From contig JABEVI010000205.1 in NCBI GenBank assembly GCA_013044085.1, positions 1 through 28,647 on the forward strand: a stretch of DNA of 28,647 nt, given 5' to 3'. Under the pieces are notes generated by a model. The model was not told the origin of the DNA, did no database searches, and saw nothing but the letters and a program-made list of their open reading frames with translations. Positions 8,666 to 17,220 of this stretch are shown in pieces. The DNA is from Steroidobacteraceae bacterium (GTDB taxonomy: Bacteria > Pseudomonadota > Gammaproteobacteria > Steroidobacterales > Steroidobacteraceae). The position numbers and the translations under genes are program-made. Each line of letters begins with the position of its first letter. Position 1 is the first letter of the stretch.

Positions 8666-8695
8666 ATTGTGCATTAAAGGCTCCGACTAATGCAA
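8666..8695 (-). promoter_or_regulatory. Candidate infA promoter
   Basis: Minus-strand TTGCAT (8695-8690) and CACAAT (8671-8666) with an 18 bp spacer lie in the aat-infA gap. Predicted transcription start is near 8659, giving a leader of about 25 bases that contains the TAAGGA ribosome site. Sequence resemblance only. Confidence 0.4.
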
Positions 8696-8696
8696 T

Positions 8697-9401
8697 TTAC
8701 CGCTCCGGCGCTCCAACCCAGGGCCCGGTGGGCGAGAGCCGGGCGTGTTCGGCGAGCAACGCGATGAAGCGTCGGCGGGGGATTTCACGTGCACCGAGGC
8801 TCTCGAGGTGCGCGCTCGCCACCTGGCAGTCGATCAGGGTGATGGCCCGACGGCGGCATTCGGCGACAAGTCGCGCGAGGGCCACTTTGGAGGCGTCGGC
8901 CACCCGGCTGAACATCGACTCGCCGAAGAACACCCCGCCGAGCTGCAGGCCGTAGACGCCGCCGACCAGCACGCCCGAGCGCCTCGTCTCGATCGAATGG
9001 GCATGGCCGGCCGCGTGCAGCTGCTCATAGGCGCCGATCATTGCCGGGTTCAACCAGGTCTGCGGGCCCGAACGTCGCGGCGCCGCACAGGCGCGGATCG
9101 TCGCGGCGAAATCCGCATCGAGGCAGGTCTCGAAGCGGCCGCTGCGCAGCGTCTTCGCGAGGCTGCGCGAGCACCTGAACTCCTCGGGGAACAACACCAT
9201 TCTCGGGTCCGGCGACCACCACAGGATCGGCTGCCCGTCCGAGTACCAGGGGAAGATGCCGCGTTGGTAGGCGTTCAGGAGACGCTGTGTGCTCAGGTCG
9301 CCGCCGGCCGCGAGCAGGCCGGGCGGCTCGCGCAGCGCCGCCTCGACGGGCGGGAAGGCGTCCGCGTCGCCGTGTTCGCCGATCCAGGGGAGCCTAGTCA
9401 G
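8697..9401 (-). CDS. aat: Leucyl/phenylalanyl-tRNA--protein transferase, apparent CTG start
   Basis: Aat moves Leu or Phe from aminoacyl-tRNA onto proteins with N-terminal Arg or Lys, creating the N-degron that ClpS reads. An ATG start at 9200 would give only 167 residues and remove conserved sequence. In-frame codons upstream encode the true N-terminal region: TRLPW, then ALREPPGLLAAGGDLS, then FPWYSDGQPILWWSPDPR. An in-frame TAG lies shortly before, and between it and these motifs no ATG, GTG or TTG exists. The only plausible start is CTG 9401-9399, with GGAGG 10 bases upstream, overlapping the previous stop (CTGA). This gives 234 residues, the normal size. Catalytic motifs GESMFSR and IDCQV are present. 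No ate/bpt gene is nearby. Confidence 0.93.
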   Translation of the reverse strand: MTRLPWIGEHGDADAFPPVEAALREPPGLLAAGGDLSTQRLLNAYQRGIFPWYSDGQPILWWSPDPRMVLFPEEFRCSRSLAKTLRSGRFETCLDADFAATIRACAAPRRSGPQTWLNPAMIGAYEQLHAAGHAHSIETRRSGVLVGGVYGLQLGGVFFGESMFSRVADASKVALARLVAECRRRAITLIDCQVASAHLESLGAREIPRRRFIALLAEHARLSPTGPWVGAPER

Positions 9402-10573
9402 AGCTGCAACGCCTCCGGGTCTCTATGGTAAGGAACGTGTTCGCCGACCGCGGCCATGTATTGATCCACGCTGCGAGCCTCACGGGCCGCGAAATCGCGG
9501 ATCGCGGCCGCGAAGCGCCTATCCTCGATATGGTGTGCCGACGTGGTGGCCGCCGGCACGAAGCCGCGCGGCACCTTGTGCTCGCCCTGTGTGCCCGGCT
9601 CGAAGCGTGCGAGGCCCCGCTCGATGCAAAAATCGATCCCTTGGTAGTAACAGGTTTCGAAATGCAGGCTGTGATAGTCGCCGCCGGCGCCCCAGTAGCG
9701 GCCATAGAGCGTGTCGGCACCGATGAAGAAGATCGCGACCGCGATCGGCTCAGCGCCGAGCCGCGCGACCTTCACCATCAGGCTCTGCGGGAGCGCGGTG
9801 CCGATGCGCCGGAAGAAGGCGAGATTCAAGTACGGTTCGTGTCCGTGCCGGTGAAAGGTGTCGGCATAGAACGCGTATAGACGCTCCCACAGGGGCGCGT
9901 CGATCTCGCCGCCGAACAGCGTCTGGAACGTGATCCCGGCCTCGGCGACGCGGCGCCGCTCGCGCTTCGCCTTTTTGCGCTTCTCCGCGGTGAAGGTGGC
10001 GAGGAAGGCGTCGAAGGAGTCGTAGCCGCGGTTGTGCCAGTGGAACTGGCAATCGCGCCGCAGGATCAGTCCGGCGGCCCGCAGCTGCGCGGCCTGCTCC
10101 TCCGGCGGGAACAACACGTGCCAGGAGGACAAGCCTTCGCCGTGGGCGTATTCGCGCGCGGCGCGGATCAGTTCGCCGCGCACCGCCGCCGCCTCGACCG
10201 AGGGGGCCGTCAGCAGGCGCGAGCCGCTCACCGGCGTGAATGGTATCGCCGTGACGAGCTTCGGATAGTAATCGAGACCGTGTTCCTGATAGGCGTTAGC
10301 CCAGGCGAAATCGAAGACGAATTCGCCGCGTGAATGCGCCTTCAAATAAAGCGGCATGGCGCCGAGCATACGCCCGCCGCCATCGTCGATGACCAGGTGG
10401 CGCGGCGCCCAGCCGTGGCGGTGAGTGACGCAGCCGGTCTCTTCGAGCGCGGCCAGGAATTCGTGCCGCAGGAACGGCTCGGCGGTGCCGGCGAGCGCGT
10501 CCCACGAGGCCGCGTCGATCTCGCCGATGCCGCGCAGGATGCGCGTGCGATGCGGCGCGGCGCCGGGATTCAC
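9398..10573 (-). CDS. PF04339 (FemAB/GNAT-like) family protein of unknown substrate
   Basis: The 391-residue protein belongs by sequence to the PF04339 family of Proteobacteria, which has tandem GNAT-like folds distantly related to FemAB aminoacyl transferases. Visible hallmarks are SWDALAG near the start, FLRHEFLAALEETG, FPPEEQAAQL, the basic stretch AEKRKKAKRERRR (about 200-212) and the C-terminal FEPGTQGEHKVPRGF. No membrane segment or signal peptide is seen, so it is probably cytoplasmic. The start chosen is GTG 10573, overlapping the trxB stop as GTGA; the 18 extra codons possible upstream lie within trxB and are unlikely. Its stop overlaps the aat start. Biochemical function is unknown. 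Family assignment is from recognised motifs, not a search. Confidence 0.85.
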   Translation of the reverse strand: MNPGAAPHRTRILRGIGEIDAASWDALAGTAEPFLRHEFLAALEETGCVTHRHGWAPRHLVIDDGGGRMLGAMPLYLKAHSRGEFVFDFAWANAYQEHGLDYYPKLVTAIPFTPVSGSRLLTAPSVEAAAVRGELIRAAREYAHGEGLSSWHVLFPPEEQAAQLRAAGLILRRDCQFHWHNRGYDSFDAFLATFTAEKRKKAKRERRRVAEAGITFQTLFGGEIDAPLWERLYAFYADTFHRHGHEPYLNLAFFRRIGTALPQSLMVKVARLGAEPIAVAIFFIGADTLYGRYWGAGGDYHSLHFETCYYQGIDFCIERGLARFEPGTQGEHKVPRGFVPAATTSAHHIEDRRFAAAIRDFAAREARSVDQYMAAVGEHVPYHRDPEALQL

Positions 10574-11532
10574 GGCCGAGCGGCGGATTGTTCGAGGTAA
10601 CGGTCGGCATCGAGCGCCGCCATGCAACCGGTGCCGGCCGAGGTCACGGCCTGGCGGTAGACATGGTCGGCGACGTCGCCGGCGGCGAATACGCCGGCGA
10701 CGCTGGTCGCGGTCGCATCGCCGGCGCTGCCGCCCTTGACGACGATGTAACCGCCGCGCATCTCGATCTGACCCTCGAACAACTGGGTGTTGGGCCGGTG
10801 ACCGACCGCGATGAACACGCCGTGCACGCCAAGTTCACGGCTCTCGGCGCCGTCGCTCGTGTGCAGCCGAACCCCGGTGACGCCGTTCGCATCGCCGAGG
10901 ATCTCGCCGACCTGGTGGTTCCAGAGGATGGTGGCCTTGCCGGCGCGTTCGAGCTCGAACAGACGATCCTGCAGGATGCGCTCCGCGCGCAAGCTATCGC
11001 GCCGGTGCACGAGCGTCACGTGCTCGGCGATGTTCGCCAGGTACAAGGCTTCCTCGACCGCCGTGTTGCCGCCGCCGATCACGGCGACGCGCTTGCCCCG
11101 GTAGAAAAAGCCATCGCAGGTCGCACAGGCCGACACGCCCTGACCGCGATAGCGTTCCTCGGAGGGCAGGCCGAGATATTGCGCGGAGGCGCCGGTGGCG
11201 ATGATCAGCGCCTCGCAGGTGTAAACGCCCGAATCACCGCGCAGTTCGAACGGTCGGCGCCGCAGATCGACGCGGTTCACCTGGTCGGTGAGGATCCGGG
11301 TCGAGAAGCGTTCGGCATGACGGCGCATGCGCTCCATCAGCGCCGGCCCCTGCAAACCCTCGACGTCTCCGGGCCAGTTGTCGACGTCGGTCGTGGTCAT
11401 CAGCTGGCCACCCTGTTCGAGACCGGTGATCAACAGCGGGCTGCGGTTGGCGCGTGCCGCGTAAACGGCGGCCGTATAACCGGCGGGCCCGGATCCGAGG
11501 ATGATCAAACGGCTATGGATGACTTCGCTCAT
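10570..11532 (-). CDS. trxB: Thioredoxin reductase (NADPH)
   Basis: TrxB reduces thioredoxin with NADPH through FAD and a redox disulfide in the cytoplasm. The 320 residues match the low-molecular-weight bacterial type. The FAD-binding motif GSGPAGYTAA is at about 13-22. The redox-active CATC is at 136-139, inside SACATCDG. The NADPH motif is GGGNTAVEEA, at about 154-163, followed by HRRDSLRAE. The second FAD motif FAAGDVAD lies near 282. ATG 11532 is preferred over a TTG two codons earlier. The gene leads a minus-strand operon with the PF04339 gene and aat, joined by overlapping stops and starts. Confidence 0.97.
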   Translation of the reverse strand: MSEVIHSRLIILGSGPAGYTAAVYAARANRSPLLITGLEQGGQLMTTTDVDNWPGDVEGLQGPALMERMRRHAERFSTRILTDQVNRVDLRRRPFELRGDSGVYTCEALIIATGASAQYLGLPSEERYRGQGVSACATCDGFFYRGKRVAVIGGGNTAVEEALYLANIAEHVTLVHRRDSLRAERILQDRLFELERAGKATILWNHQVGEILGDANGVTGVRLHTSDGAESRELGVHGVFIAVGHRPNTQLFEGQIEMRGGYIVVKGGSAGDATATSVAGVFAAGDVADHVYRQAVTSAGTGCMAALDADRYLEQSAARP

Positions 11533-11551
11533 GTACAATTTTCCGTATCGG

Positions 11552-11580
11552 TTGCATTGGATCGGTCAATATTCTATGTT
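11552..11580 (+). promoter_or_regulatory. Weak candidate ftsK promoter
   Basis: TTGCAT (11552-11557) and TATGTT (11575-11580) have 17 bp spacing on the plus strand and overlap the divergent trxB promoter. The -10 match is poor, so this is tentative. The 102 bp between trxB and ftsK holds nothing else recognisable. Confidence 0.25.
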
Positions 11581-11599
11581 GTTCAAATAGTTAGGTAAA
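11571..11599 (-). promoter_or_regulatory. Candidate trxB operon promoter
   Basis: Minus-strand TTTACC (11599-11594) and TAGAAT (11576-11571) are separated by 17 bp. Predicted start near 11564 leaves a leader of about 32 bases before the trxB ATG. This would drive trxB, the PF04339 gene and aat. Confidence 0.5.
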
Positions 11600-11634
11600 C
11601 GATCATCAAGGACCTCGAAGCCGGGAAACCCGCC

Positions 11635-13923
11635 TTGTCGGCGGCGGTGGCGCGCGCTTTGCGCGAGGGTACGCTATGGGTGCTCGGCGCACTGGGTTTG
11701 ATCCTGTTGCTCGCGCTCTGGTCGTACCATCGGCTCGACCCGGGTTTCGTCGACACCGGCGGACCGGGCCCGGTCGGCAACTGGATCGGGCCCGTCGGCG
11801 CCTGGTTGTCCGGCTTTTTCCTGTTCCTGTTCGGACGCCCGTCGTATCTGTTCCCGTTCATGCTCGGCTATGCCGGTTGGCTGGTGCACGCCAACGCCGC
11901 GCCCGGCGCCGGCCGCTCGCGCGTGAACACGGCGTTGCGCGCCGGCGGCTTCGCATTGACCCTGTTGACGAGCTGCGGACTCGCCTCCCTGCACTTCAGC
12001 GGCGCGGGGCTGCCGAACAGCGCAGGCGGTGTCCTCGGCGAGTTCGTCGGCACCGGAAGCGCGCGCGGCCTGCAACCGCTCGGCGCGACGCTCCTGCTGC
12101 TCGGCTTGTGGTTCGCCGGCGTTGCGTTGTTCCTCGGGGTCTCGTGGTTCACGATCATGGACCAGCTCGGTGCGGCGACCTTGCGCTCGATCGAATGGAT
12201 TCGCGAATGGCTGGCGCGCAGGCGGCAGATCGCGAGCGGGCAGCAGCGCAAGCACGCCCGCCAGGACGTGGTCCGCGAGGAGCAAAAGAAGGCCGCGCCG
12301 AGGGTGGCGCCGCGCATCGAGCCGCCGATGCCGCCCGCGCCGCGCTCCGAGCGCGTCGAGCGCGAGCGTCAGGTGCCGCTGTTCGATGCGCCGAAATCGA
12401 GCGAACTGCCCGCGCTGGCCCTGCTCGATGAGCCGGGGGTACGCGAGCCCTCGTACTCTGAGGAAGCGCTCGAGGCGATGTCGCGACTCGTCGAGCTGAA
12501 GCTCAAGGATTTCGGCGTCGACGCCGAGGTCGTCGCGGTGCAGCCGGGGCCGGTCGTCACGCGCTTCGAGCTGCGCCCCGCGCCCGGCGTCAAGGTCAGC
12601 CAGATCAGCAATCTTGCCAAGGATCTCGCACGGGCGCTGTCCTCGATCAGCGTCAGGGTCGTCGAGGTGATACCGGGCAAGTCGGTGGTCGGCCTCGAGA
12701 TCCCGAACGAGAAGCGCGAGGTCGTCACGCTCGGCGAGATCATCAAATCCAAGGCCTATGACGATCTGGCCTCGCCGCTTGCGCTTGCGCTCGGCAAGGA
12801 CATCGGCGGTGCGCCGGTGGTCGCGGATCTGGCCCGCATGCCGCATCTGTTGATCGCCGGCACGACCGGTTCGGGCAAGTCGGTGGGCATCAACGCGATG
12901 ATCTTGAGCCTCGTGTACAAGGCGACCCCCGAGCACGTGCGCATGATCATGATCGATCCGAAGATGCTGGAGCTGTCGGTGTACGAGGGCATCGCACATC
13001 TTCTCGCGCCGGTCGTGACGGACATGAAACAGGCGGCCAATGCGCTGCGCTGGTGTGTCGCGGAAATGGAGCGGCGCTACCAGTTGATGTCGGCGCTCGG
13101 CGTGCGCAACATCGGCGGCTTCAACCGCAAGGTCAAGGATGCCGCCGACGCCGGCAAGCCGATCAAGGATCCGATCCGGATGCAGAAGGTGGCGCAGGGC
13201 GTCCCCGGGGTCGTCGCCGAAGACGTGCCGGACCTCGGCACCTTGCCGTTCATCGTCGTCGTCATCGACGAGCTGGCCGACCTGATGATGATCGTCGGCA
13301 AGAAGGTCGAGGAATTGATCGCGCGGCTCGCACAGAAGGCACGCGCATCCGGCATCCATTTGATCCTCGCGACGCAGCGCCCCTCGGTCGACGTGATCAC
13401 CGGCTTGATCAAGGCCAACATCCCCTCGCGCATCGCCTTCCAGGTGTCGGCGAAGGTCGACAGCCGCACGATCCTCGACCAGAGCGGGGCGGAGTCGCTG
13501 CTCGGGCACGGCGACATGCTTTTTCTGCCGCCGGGCACCGCGATTCCGACACGGGTGCACGGCGCCTTCGTCTCGGACCAGGAAGTCCACCGGGTCGTCG
13601 GCGGTCTGAAGGCCGCCGCGCCGCCGATCTATATCGACGAAATTCTCGAGGGTCCGCGGAACCCCATCCCGGGATTTCCGTCAGATGAGGATGAGGCCGG
13701 TGAGAGTGCTGCGGACGCCGAACACGATCCACTGTACGATGAGGCGGTGCGGATCGTCACCGAGACGCGCAAAGCATCCATATCCGGCGTCCAACGTCGC
13801 CTGAAGATCGGCTACAACCGCGCGGCAAGGCTCGTTGAAGCCATGGAGGCCGCGGGTTTGGTCGGTCCCCTGCAATCGAACGGCAATCGAGAGATATTCG
13901 GCGCGCCGCCGCCCGAGGAGTGA
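11635..13923 (+). CDS. ftsK: DNA translocase FtsK (short-linker type)
   Basis: FtsK anchors at the division septum and pumps DNA so that chromosome ends and dimers are resolved. At 762 residues it lacks the long Pro/Gln linker of E. coli FtsK (1329 aa). The N-terminus has several membrane helices up to about residue 180 (GALGLILLLALWSYHRLDPG and following). A charged linker of about 100 residues leads to the motor, with Walker A GTTGSGKS at 409-416 and Walker B VVVIDELADL near 542. The C-terminal winged-helix gamma domain at about 695-755 (DPLYDEAVRIV, SGVQRRLKIGYNRAARL) recognises KOPS sites and activates XerCD. TTG 11635 is the first usable start after an in-frame TAA; no strong ribosome site is seen. 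Confidence 0.96.
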   Translation: MSAAVARALREGTLWVLGALGLILLLALWSYHRLDPGFVDTGGPGPVGNWIGPVGAWLSGFFLFLFGRPSYLFPFMLGYAGWLVHANAAPGAGRSRVNTALRAGGFALTLLTSCGLASLHFSGAGLPNSAGGVLGEFVGTGSARGLQPLGATLLLLGLWFAGVALFLGVSWFTIMDQLGAATLRSIEWIREWLARRRQIASGQQRKHARQDVVREEQKKAAPRVAPRIEPPMPPAPRSERVERERQVPLFDAPKSSELPALALLDEPGVREPSYSEEALEAMSRLVELKLKDFGVDAEVVAVQPGPVVTRFELRPAPGVKVSQISNLAKDLARALSSISVRVVEVIPGKSVVGLEIPNEKREVVTLGEIIKSKAYDDLASPLALALGKDIGGAPVVADLARMPHLLIAGTTGSGKSVGINAMILSLVYKATPEHVRMIMIDPKMLELSVYEGIAHLLAPVVTDMKQAANALRWCVAEMERRYQLMSALGVRNIGGFNRKVKDAADAGKPIKDPIRMQKVAQGVPGVVAEDVPDLGTLPFIVVVIDELADLMMIVGKKVEELIARLAQKARASGIHLILATQRPSVDVITGLIKANIPSRIAFQVSAKVDSRTILDQSGAESLLGHGDMLFLPPGTAIPTRVHGAFVSDQEVHRVVGGLKAAAPPIYIDEILEGPRNPIPGFPSDEDEAGESAADAEHDPLYDEAVRIVTETRKASISGVQRRLKIGYNRAARLVEAMEAAGLVGPLQSNGNREIFGAPPPEE

Positions 13924-13927
13924 GTCG

Positions 13928-14584
13928 ATGTCCAAGTTTCTTCGCCTGGCCGGGATCGCGGCTTGTGCGTTTTTGTTTCAGCAGCCCGTACAGGCGCAGT
14001 CGCAGGCGACCAGCGCCAGTGCGACTGCACGCGTGCAGCATTACCTCTCGGGCCTCAAGACCTGGTCGGCCGACTTCACGCAGGAAATCGACGATGCGAA
14101 CGGCAAGGTGCTGCGCAGCGCCTCCGGACACCTGTATCTGGAGCGCCCCGGCAAGTTTCGCTGGGATTACTTGAAGCCCTCCAAGCAGCTCGTGCTCGCC
14201 GATGGCAAGATGCTGTGGTTCTACGACGAGGACCTCGAACAGGCGAACGTCCGCGATCTGGATTCGACGCTCGCGAGCACGCCGGCCGTGCTGCTCGCCG
14301 GCGGCGCGCCGGTCAGCAGCCAGTTCGACATCACCACCTTGCCGAAGAGCCGCGACGGCTACGACTGGTACCAGCTGATCCCGAAGCATCCGACCAGCGA
14401 CTTCCAGGCGATTCGGATCGCCTTCTCGCACGGCGAGCTGGTGCGCATGCTGTTCGCCGACAAGCTCGACCAGGTGACCCGGCTCACCTTCTCGAATGCG
14501 AAGCGCAACCTGCCGCTGGCCGCCTCGTTGTTCGTATTCACGCCGCCGCCCGGCGTCGACGTGATCGGACGCGTCAAGCCGTGA
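13928..14584 (+). CDS. lolA: Periplasmic lipoprotein chaperone LolA
   Basis: LolA carries outer-membrane lipoproteins from the LolCDE transporter across the periplasm to LolB. The ATG chosen gives 218 residues with a clear signal peptide (MSKFLRLAGIAACAFLF, cleavage after VQAQ near 24). The LolA-fold signatures follow: LKTWSADFTQEI, SGHLYLERPGKFRWDY and LADGKMLWFYDEDLEQANV. A GAGGAG ribosome site lies 7 bases before the start, overlapping the ftsK end. Longer in-frame extensions into ftsK are not LolA-like. The gene sits 4 bp after ftsK and overlaps rarA by 4 bp. ftsK-lolA-rarA is a conserved gammaproteobacterial trio. Confidence 0.96.
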   Translation: MSKFLRLAGIAACAFLFQQPVQAQSQATSASATARVQHYLSGLKTWSADFTQEIDDANGKVLRSASGHLYLERPGKFRWDYLKPSKQLVLADGKMLWFYDEDLEQANVRDLDSTLASTPAVLLAGGAPVSSQFDITTLPKSRDGYDWYQLIPKHPTSDFQAIRIAFSHGELVRMLFADKLDQVTRLTFSNAKRNLPLAASLFVFTPPPGVDVIGRVKP

Positions 14585-15882
14585 ACACACCCGTCGGCGG
14601 CGGCTATCGGCCGCTCGCCGACCGCCTCCGGCCCCGCAACCTCGACGAAACCGTCGGCCAGCGTCATTTGCTCGGCGCCGGCGCGCCGCTGCGGCGCGCG
14701 CTCGAGGCCGGTAGACCGCACTCGATGATCCTCTGGGGTCCTCCCGGGACCGGCAAGACGACCCTCGCGCGTCTGGTGGCGAGCGCGGCCGACGCGGAGT
14801 TCATCGCGCTCTCCGCCGTGCTCGCCGGCATCAAGGAGATACGCGCCACGGTCGAGCGGGCGCGCGCCCTGCGTGGCACGCGCGACACCGTGTTGTTTCT
14901 CGACGAGGTGCATCGCTTCAACAAGGCGCAGCAGGATTCGTTTCTGCCTTACGTCGAGGACGGCACCCTGATCTTCATCGGTGCCACCACCGAGAATCCC
15001 TCCTTCGAGGTCAACAACGCGCTGCTGTCGCGGGCGCGTGTCTATGTCCTCAAATCGCTCGATGCGGGCGATCTGGGCGCGCTGCTCGACCGGGCGCTAG
15101 CCGACCCGGAGCGCGGCCTCGGCGCCCTGCGTGTCTCGATCGAACCGGCCGCGCGCGAGTTGCTGCTCGCGGCGGCCGACGGCGATGCGCGCCGGATGCT
15201 GAATCTGTTGGAGACCGCCGCCGATCTGGCCGACATCGAGGATGGCAGCCGGGTGCTCTCGCTCGAGTCGACCCGGGCGGTGATCGGCACCCATTACCTG
15301 CGCTTCGACAAGGGCGGCGAGAATTTCTACGACCAGATCTCGGCCTTGCACAAGGCGGTGCGTGGCAGCGATCCGGACGCGGCGCTGTACTGGCTTTGCC
15401 GGATGCTCGCCGGCGGCTGCGACCCGCTCTACGTCGCGCGCCGGGCGTTGAGAATGGCGAGCGAGGACATCGGCAACGCGGATCCGCGCGCGCTCACCCT
15501 CGCGCTCGAGGCGTGCGCGGTCTACGAGCGGCTCGGCAGCCCGGAGGGGGAGCTGGCGATCGCCCAGGCGATCGTCTTCATGGCCTGTGCGGCGAAGAGC
15601 AATGCGGTCTACGTCGCCTACCAGGAGGCGGCCGAGGATGCGAAGAGCTTCGGTTCGCTCGAGGTTCCCTTGCACCTGCGTAATGCGCCGACGCGGCTGA
15701 TGAAGGAACTCGGCCACGGCAAGGGCTATCGCTATGCGCACGATGAGCCGGACGCGTACGCCGCCGGCGAGCGCTACCTGCCGGAGTCGATGCCGGATCG
15801 GCGCTACTATGCGCCGGCGCCGCGCGGCCTCGAGATCAAGATCGGCGAGGCTCTGCAGGCGCGGCGCAGTCGCGGCGGATGA
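14581..15882 (+). CDS. rarA: Replication-associated recombination protein A (MgsA/WRNIP1 family AAA+ ATPase)
   Basis: RarA is an AAA+ ATPase of the clamp-loader group that acts at stalled replication forks and gaps. From GTG 14581, overlapping the lolA stop as GTGA, it has 433 residues, close to the family norm. It opens with PLADRLRPRNLDETVGQ. Walker A is GPPGTGKT at 53-60, the adjacent family motif is SAVLAGIKEIR, Walker B is VLFLDEVHRF near 103-112, and sensor 1 is GATTENPSF. The C-terminal tetramerisation domain includes YDQISALHKAVRGSDPDAAL and ARRALRMASEDIGNADP. A much longer upstream in-frame opening runs through lolA out of frame and is not real. Confidence 0.96.
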   Translation: MNTPVGGGYRPLADRLRPRNLDETVGQRHLLGAGAPLRRALEAGRPHSMILWGPPGTGKTTLARLVASAADAEFIALSAVLAGIKEIRATVERARALRGTRDTVLFLDEVHRFNKAQQDSFLPYVEDGTLIFIGATTENPSFEVNNALLSRARVYVLKSLDAGDLGALLDRALADPERGLGALRVSIEPAARELLLAAADGDARRMLNLLETAADLADIEDGSRVLSLESTRAVIGTHYLRFDKGGENFYDQISALHKAVRGSDPDAALYWLCRMLAGGCDPLYVARRALRMASEDIGNADPRALTLALEACAVYERLGSPEGELAIAQAIVFMACAAKSNAVYVAYQEAAEDAKSFGSLEVPLHLRNAPTRLMKELGHGKGYRYAHDEPDAYAAGERYLPESMPDRRYYAPAPRGLEIKIGEALQARRSRGG

Positions 15883-15900
15883 ACGCGCGCCGGCATCGCC

Positions 15901-15906
15901 TACAAT
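15901..15906 (+). promoter_or_regulatory. Candidate -10 element for serS
   Basis: TACAAT (15901-15906) lies 42 bp before serS and is followed by a GC-rich stretch (GGCGGC). No good -35 hexamer is visible at 16-18 bp. serS may also be read from the ftsK-lolA-rarA transcript. Confidence 0.3.
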
Positions 15907-15948
15907 GGCGGCACCGGAATCCCATTTCACCGTTCAGAGGAACCGATC

Positions 15949-17220
15949 GTGCTCGACCCCAAGCTCCTGCGCAATGACCCGGCGAGTGTCGCCACCCAGC
16001 TCGCCCGCCGTGGCTTCGTGTTCGACGTCGCCCATTTCTCGAGCATCGAGGAGCGGCGCAAGGCGGCGCAAATCGAAGCGGATCGGCTGCGCGCCGAGCG
16101 CAATGCGACCGCGAAGGCGATTGGCGCGGCGAAGGCGAAAGGCGTCGACAGCGCGTCCTTGCTCGCGACCGGCGAGGCGCTCGGTGCGCAGCTGAAGGCG
16201 ATCGACGGGCAGCTCGAAGGGCTTCAGGCGGAGCTCGCTGCGCTGCAGCTAGGCTTGCCGAACCTGCTGCATGCAAGCGTGCCGGAGGGGCGCGATGAGA
16301 ACGCCAACCTCGAGCTGCGCCGGTGGGGTGAGCCGCATACCTTCGAATTCACGCCCCAGGACCACGTCGCGGTGGGTCAGCGCTTCGGCATGGACTTCGA
16401 ATCCGCGGGGCGCATCGCCGGCGCGCGCTTCGTCGTCATGACCGGATCGCTCGCAAGGCTCCACCGCGCGCTCGTGCAATTCATGCTCGATCTGCACACG
16501 CAGCAGCACGGCTATCGCGAGGCCTATGTCCCGTACCTCGTGCACGCCACCGCGCTGACCGGCACCGGCCAGCTGCCGAAATTCGAACAGGACCTGTTCG
16601 CGGTTCGTGGCGATCCCGGGTTCTACCTGATTCCGACCGCCGAGGTGCCGGTGACGAATCTCGTGCGCGACCAAATTCTGCGGCCCGAGGAACTCCCCCT
16701 GCGCTACGTCGCGCATACGCCGTGCTTCCGTTCCGAAGCGGGCGCCGCCGGCAAGGATACCCGCGGCATGATCCGCCAGCACCAATTCGACAAGGTCGAA
16801 CTGGTCCAGATCGTCACTCCGGATCGATCCTATGATGCGCTCGAGGAACTGACCGGTCATGCGGAGGCGGTGCTGCGGGCCCTGGAGCTTCCGTACCGGG
16901 TATTGGCGCTGTGCGCGGGCGATGTCGGCTTCTCGAGCGCGAAGACCTACGACCTGGAAGTCTGGCTGCCGAGCCAGGGTCGTTACCGGGAAATCAGCTC
17001 GTGCAGCAACTGCGAGGCATTTCAGGCGCGGCGCATGCAGGCCCGCTGGCGCAACCCGGCCACCGACAAGCCGGAACTGGTGCACACCTTGAATGGTTCC
17101 GGCGTGGCGGTGGGCCGCGCGCTGGTCGCGATCCTCGAGAATTACCAGGAAGCGGACGGTGGCGTCGTGATTCCGTCCGTTCTCAGGCCCTACCTCGGTG
17201 GGATCGAACGCCTGGGTTGA
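15949..17220 (+). CDS. serS: Seryl-tRNA synthetase
   Basis: SerRS charges tRNA-Ser with serine; it is a class II synthetase and a homodimer. The 423-residue protein has the usual bacterial length. The N-terminal antiparallel coiled-coil arm (about 30-105, rich in Glu, Lys and Ala) grips the long variable arm of tRNA-Ser. Motif 2 is FRSEAGAAGKDTRGM, followed by RQHQFDKVE, near 263-287. Motif 3 is NGSGVAVGRALVAILENYQ near 383-401. The start is GTG 15949 with AGAGGA upstream. It ends directly against the convergent Bax-inhibitor family gene, with no base between the stops. Its substrate tRNA-Ser(UGA) is encoded 2 kb downstream. Confidence 0.98.
   Translation: MLDPKLLRNDPASVATQLARRGFVFDVAHFSSIEERRKAAQIEADRLRAERNATAKAIGAAKAKGVDSASLLATGEALGAQLKAIDGQLEGLQAELAALQLGLPNLLHASVPEGRDENANLELRRWGEPHTFEFTPQDHVAVGQRFGMDFESAGRIAGARFVVMTGSLARLHRALVQFMLDLHTQQHGYREAYVPYLVHATALTGTGQLPKFEQDLFAVRGDPGFYLIPTAEVPVTNLVRDQILRPEELPLRYVAHTPCFRSEAGAAGKDTRGMIRQHQFDKVELVQIVTPDRSYDALEELTGHAEAVLRALELPYRVLALCAGDVGFSSAKTYDLEVWLPSQGRYREISSCSNCEAFQARRMQARWRNPATDKPELVHTLNGSGVAVGRALVAILENYQEADGGVVIPSVLRPYLGGIERLG

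Noticed and set aside
11674..13590. 638-codon frame antisense to ftsK, and similar frames antisense to clpA (6507-7583) and trxB (10588-11598)
   Set aside because: Same GC-driven artefact. Composition is aberrant and the sense-strand genes have full domain content.
13835..14580. In-frame extensions upstream of lolA (from 13835) and of rarA (from 13963)
   Set aside because: They lie inside the previous genes in other frames, while the chosen starts have ribosome sites or stop-start overlaps and match family N-termini.
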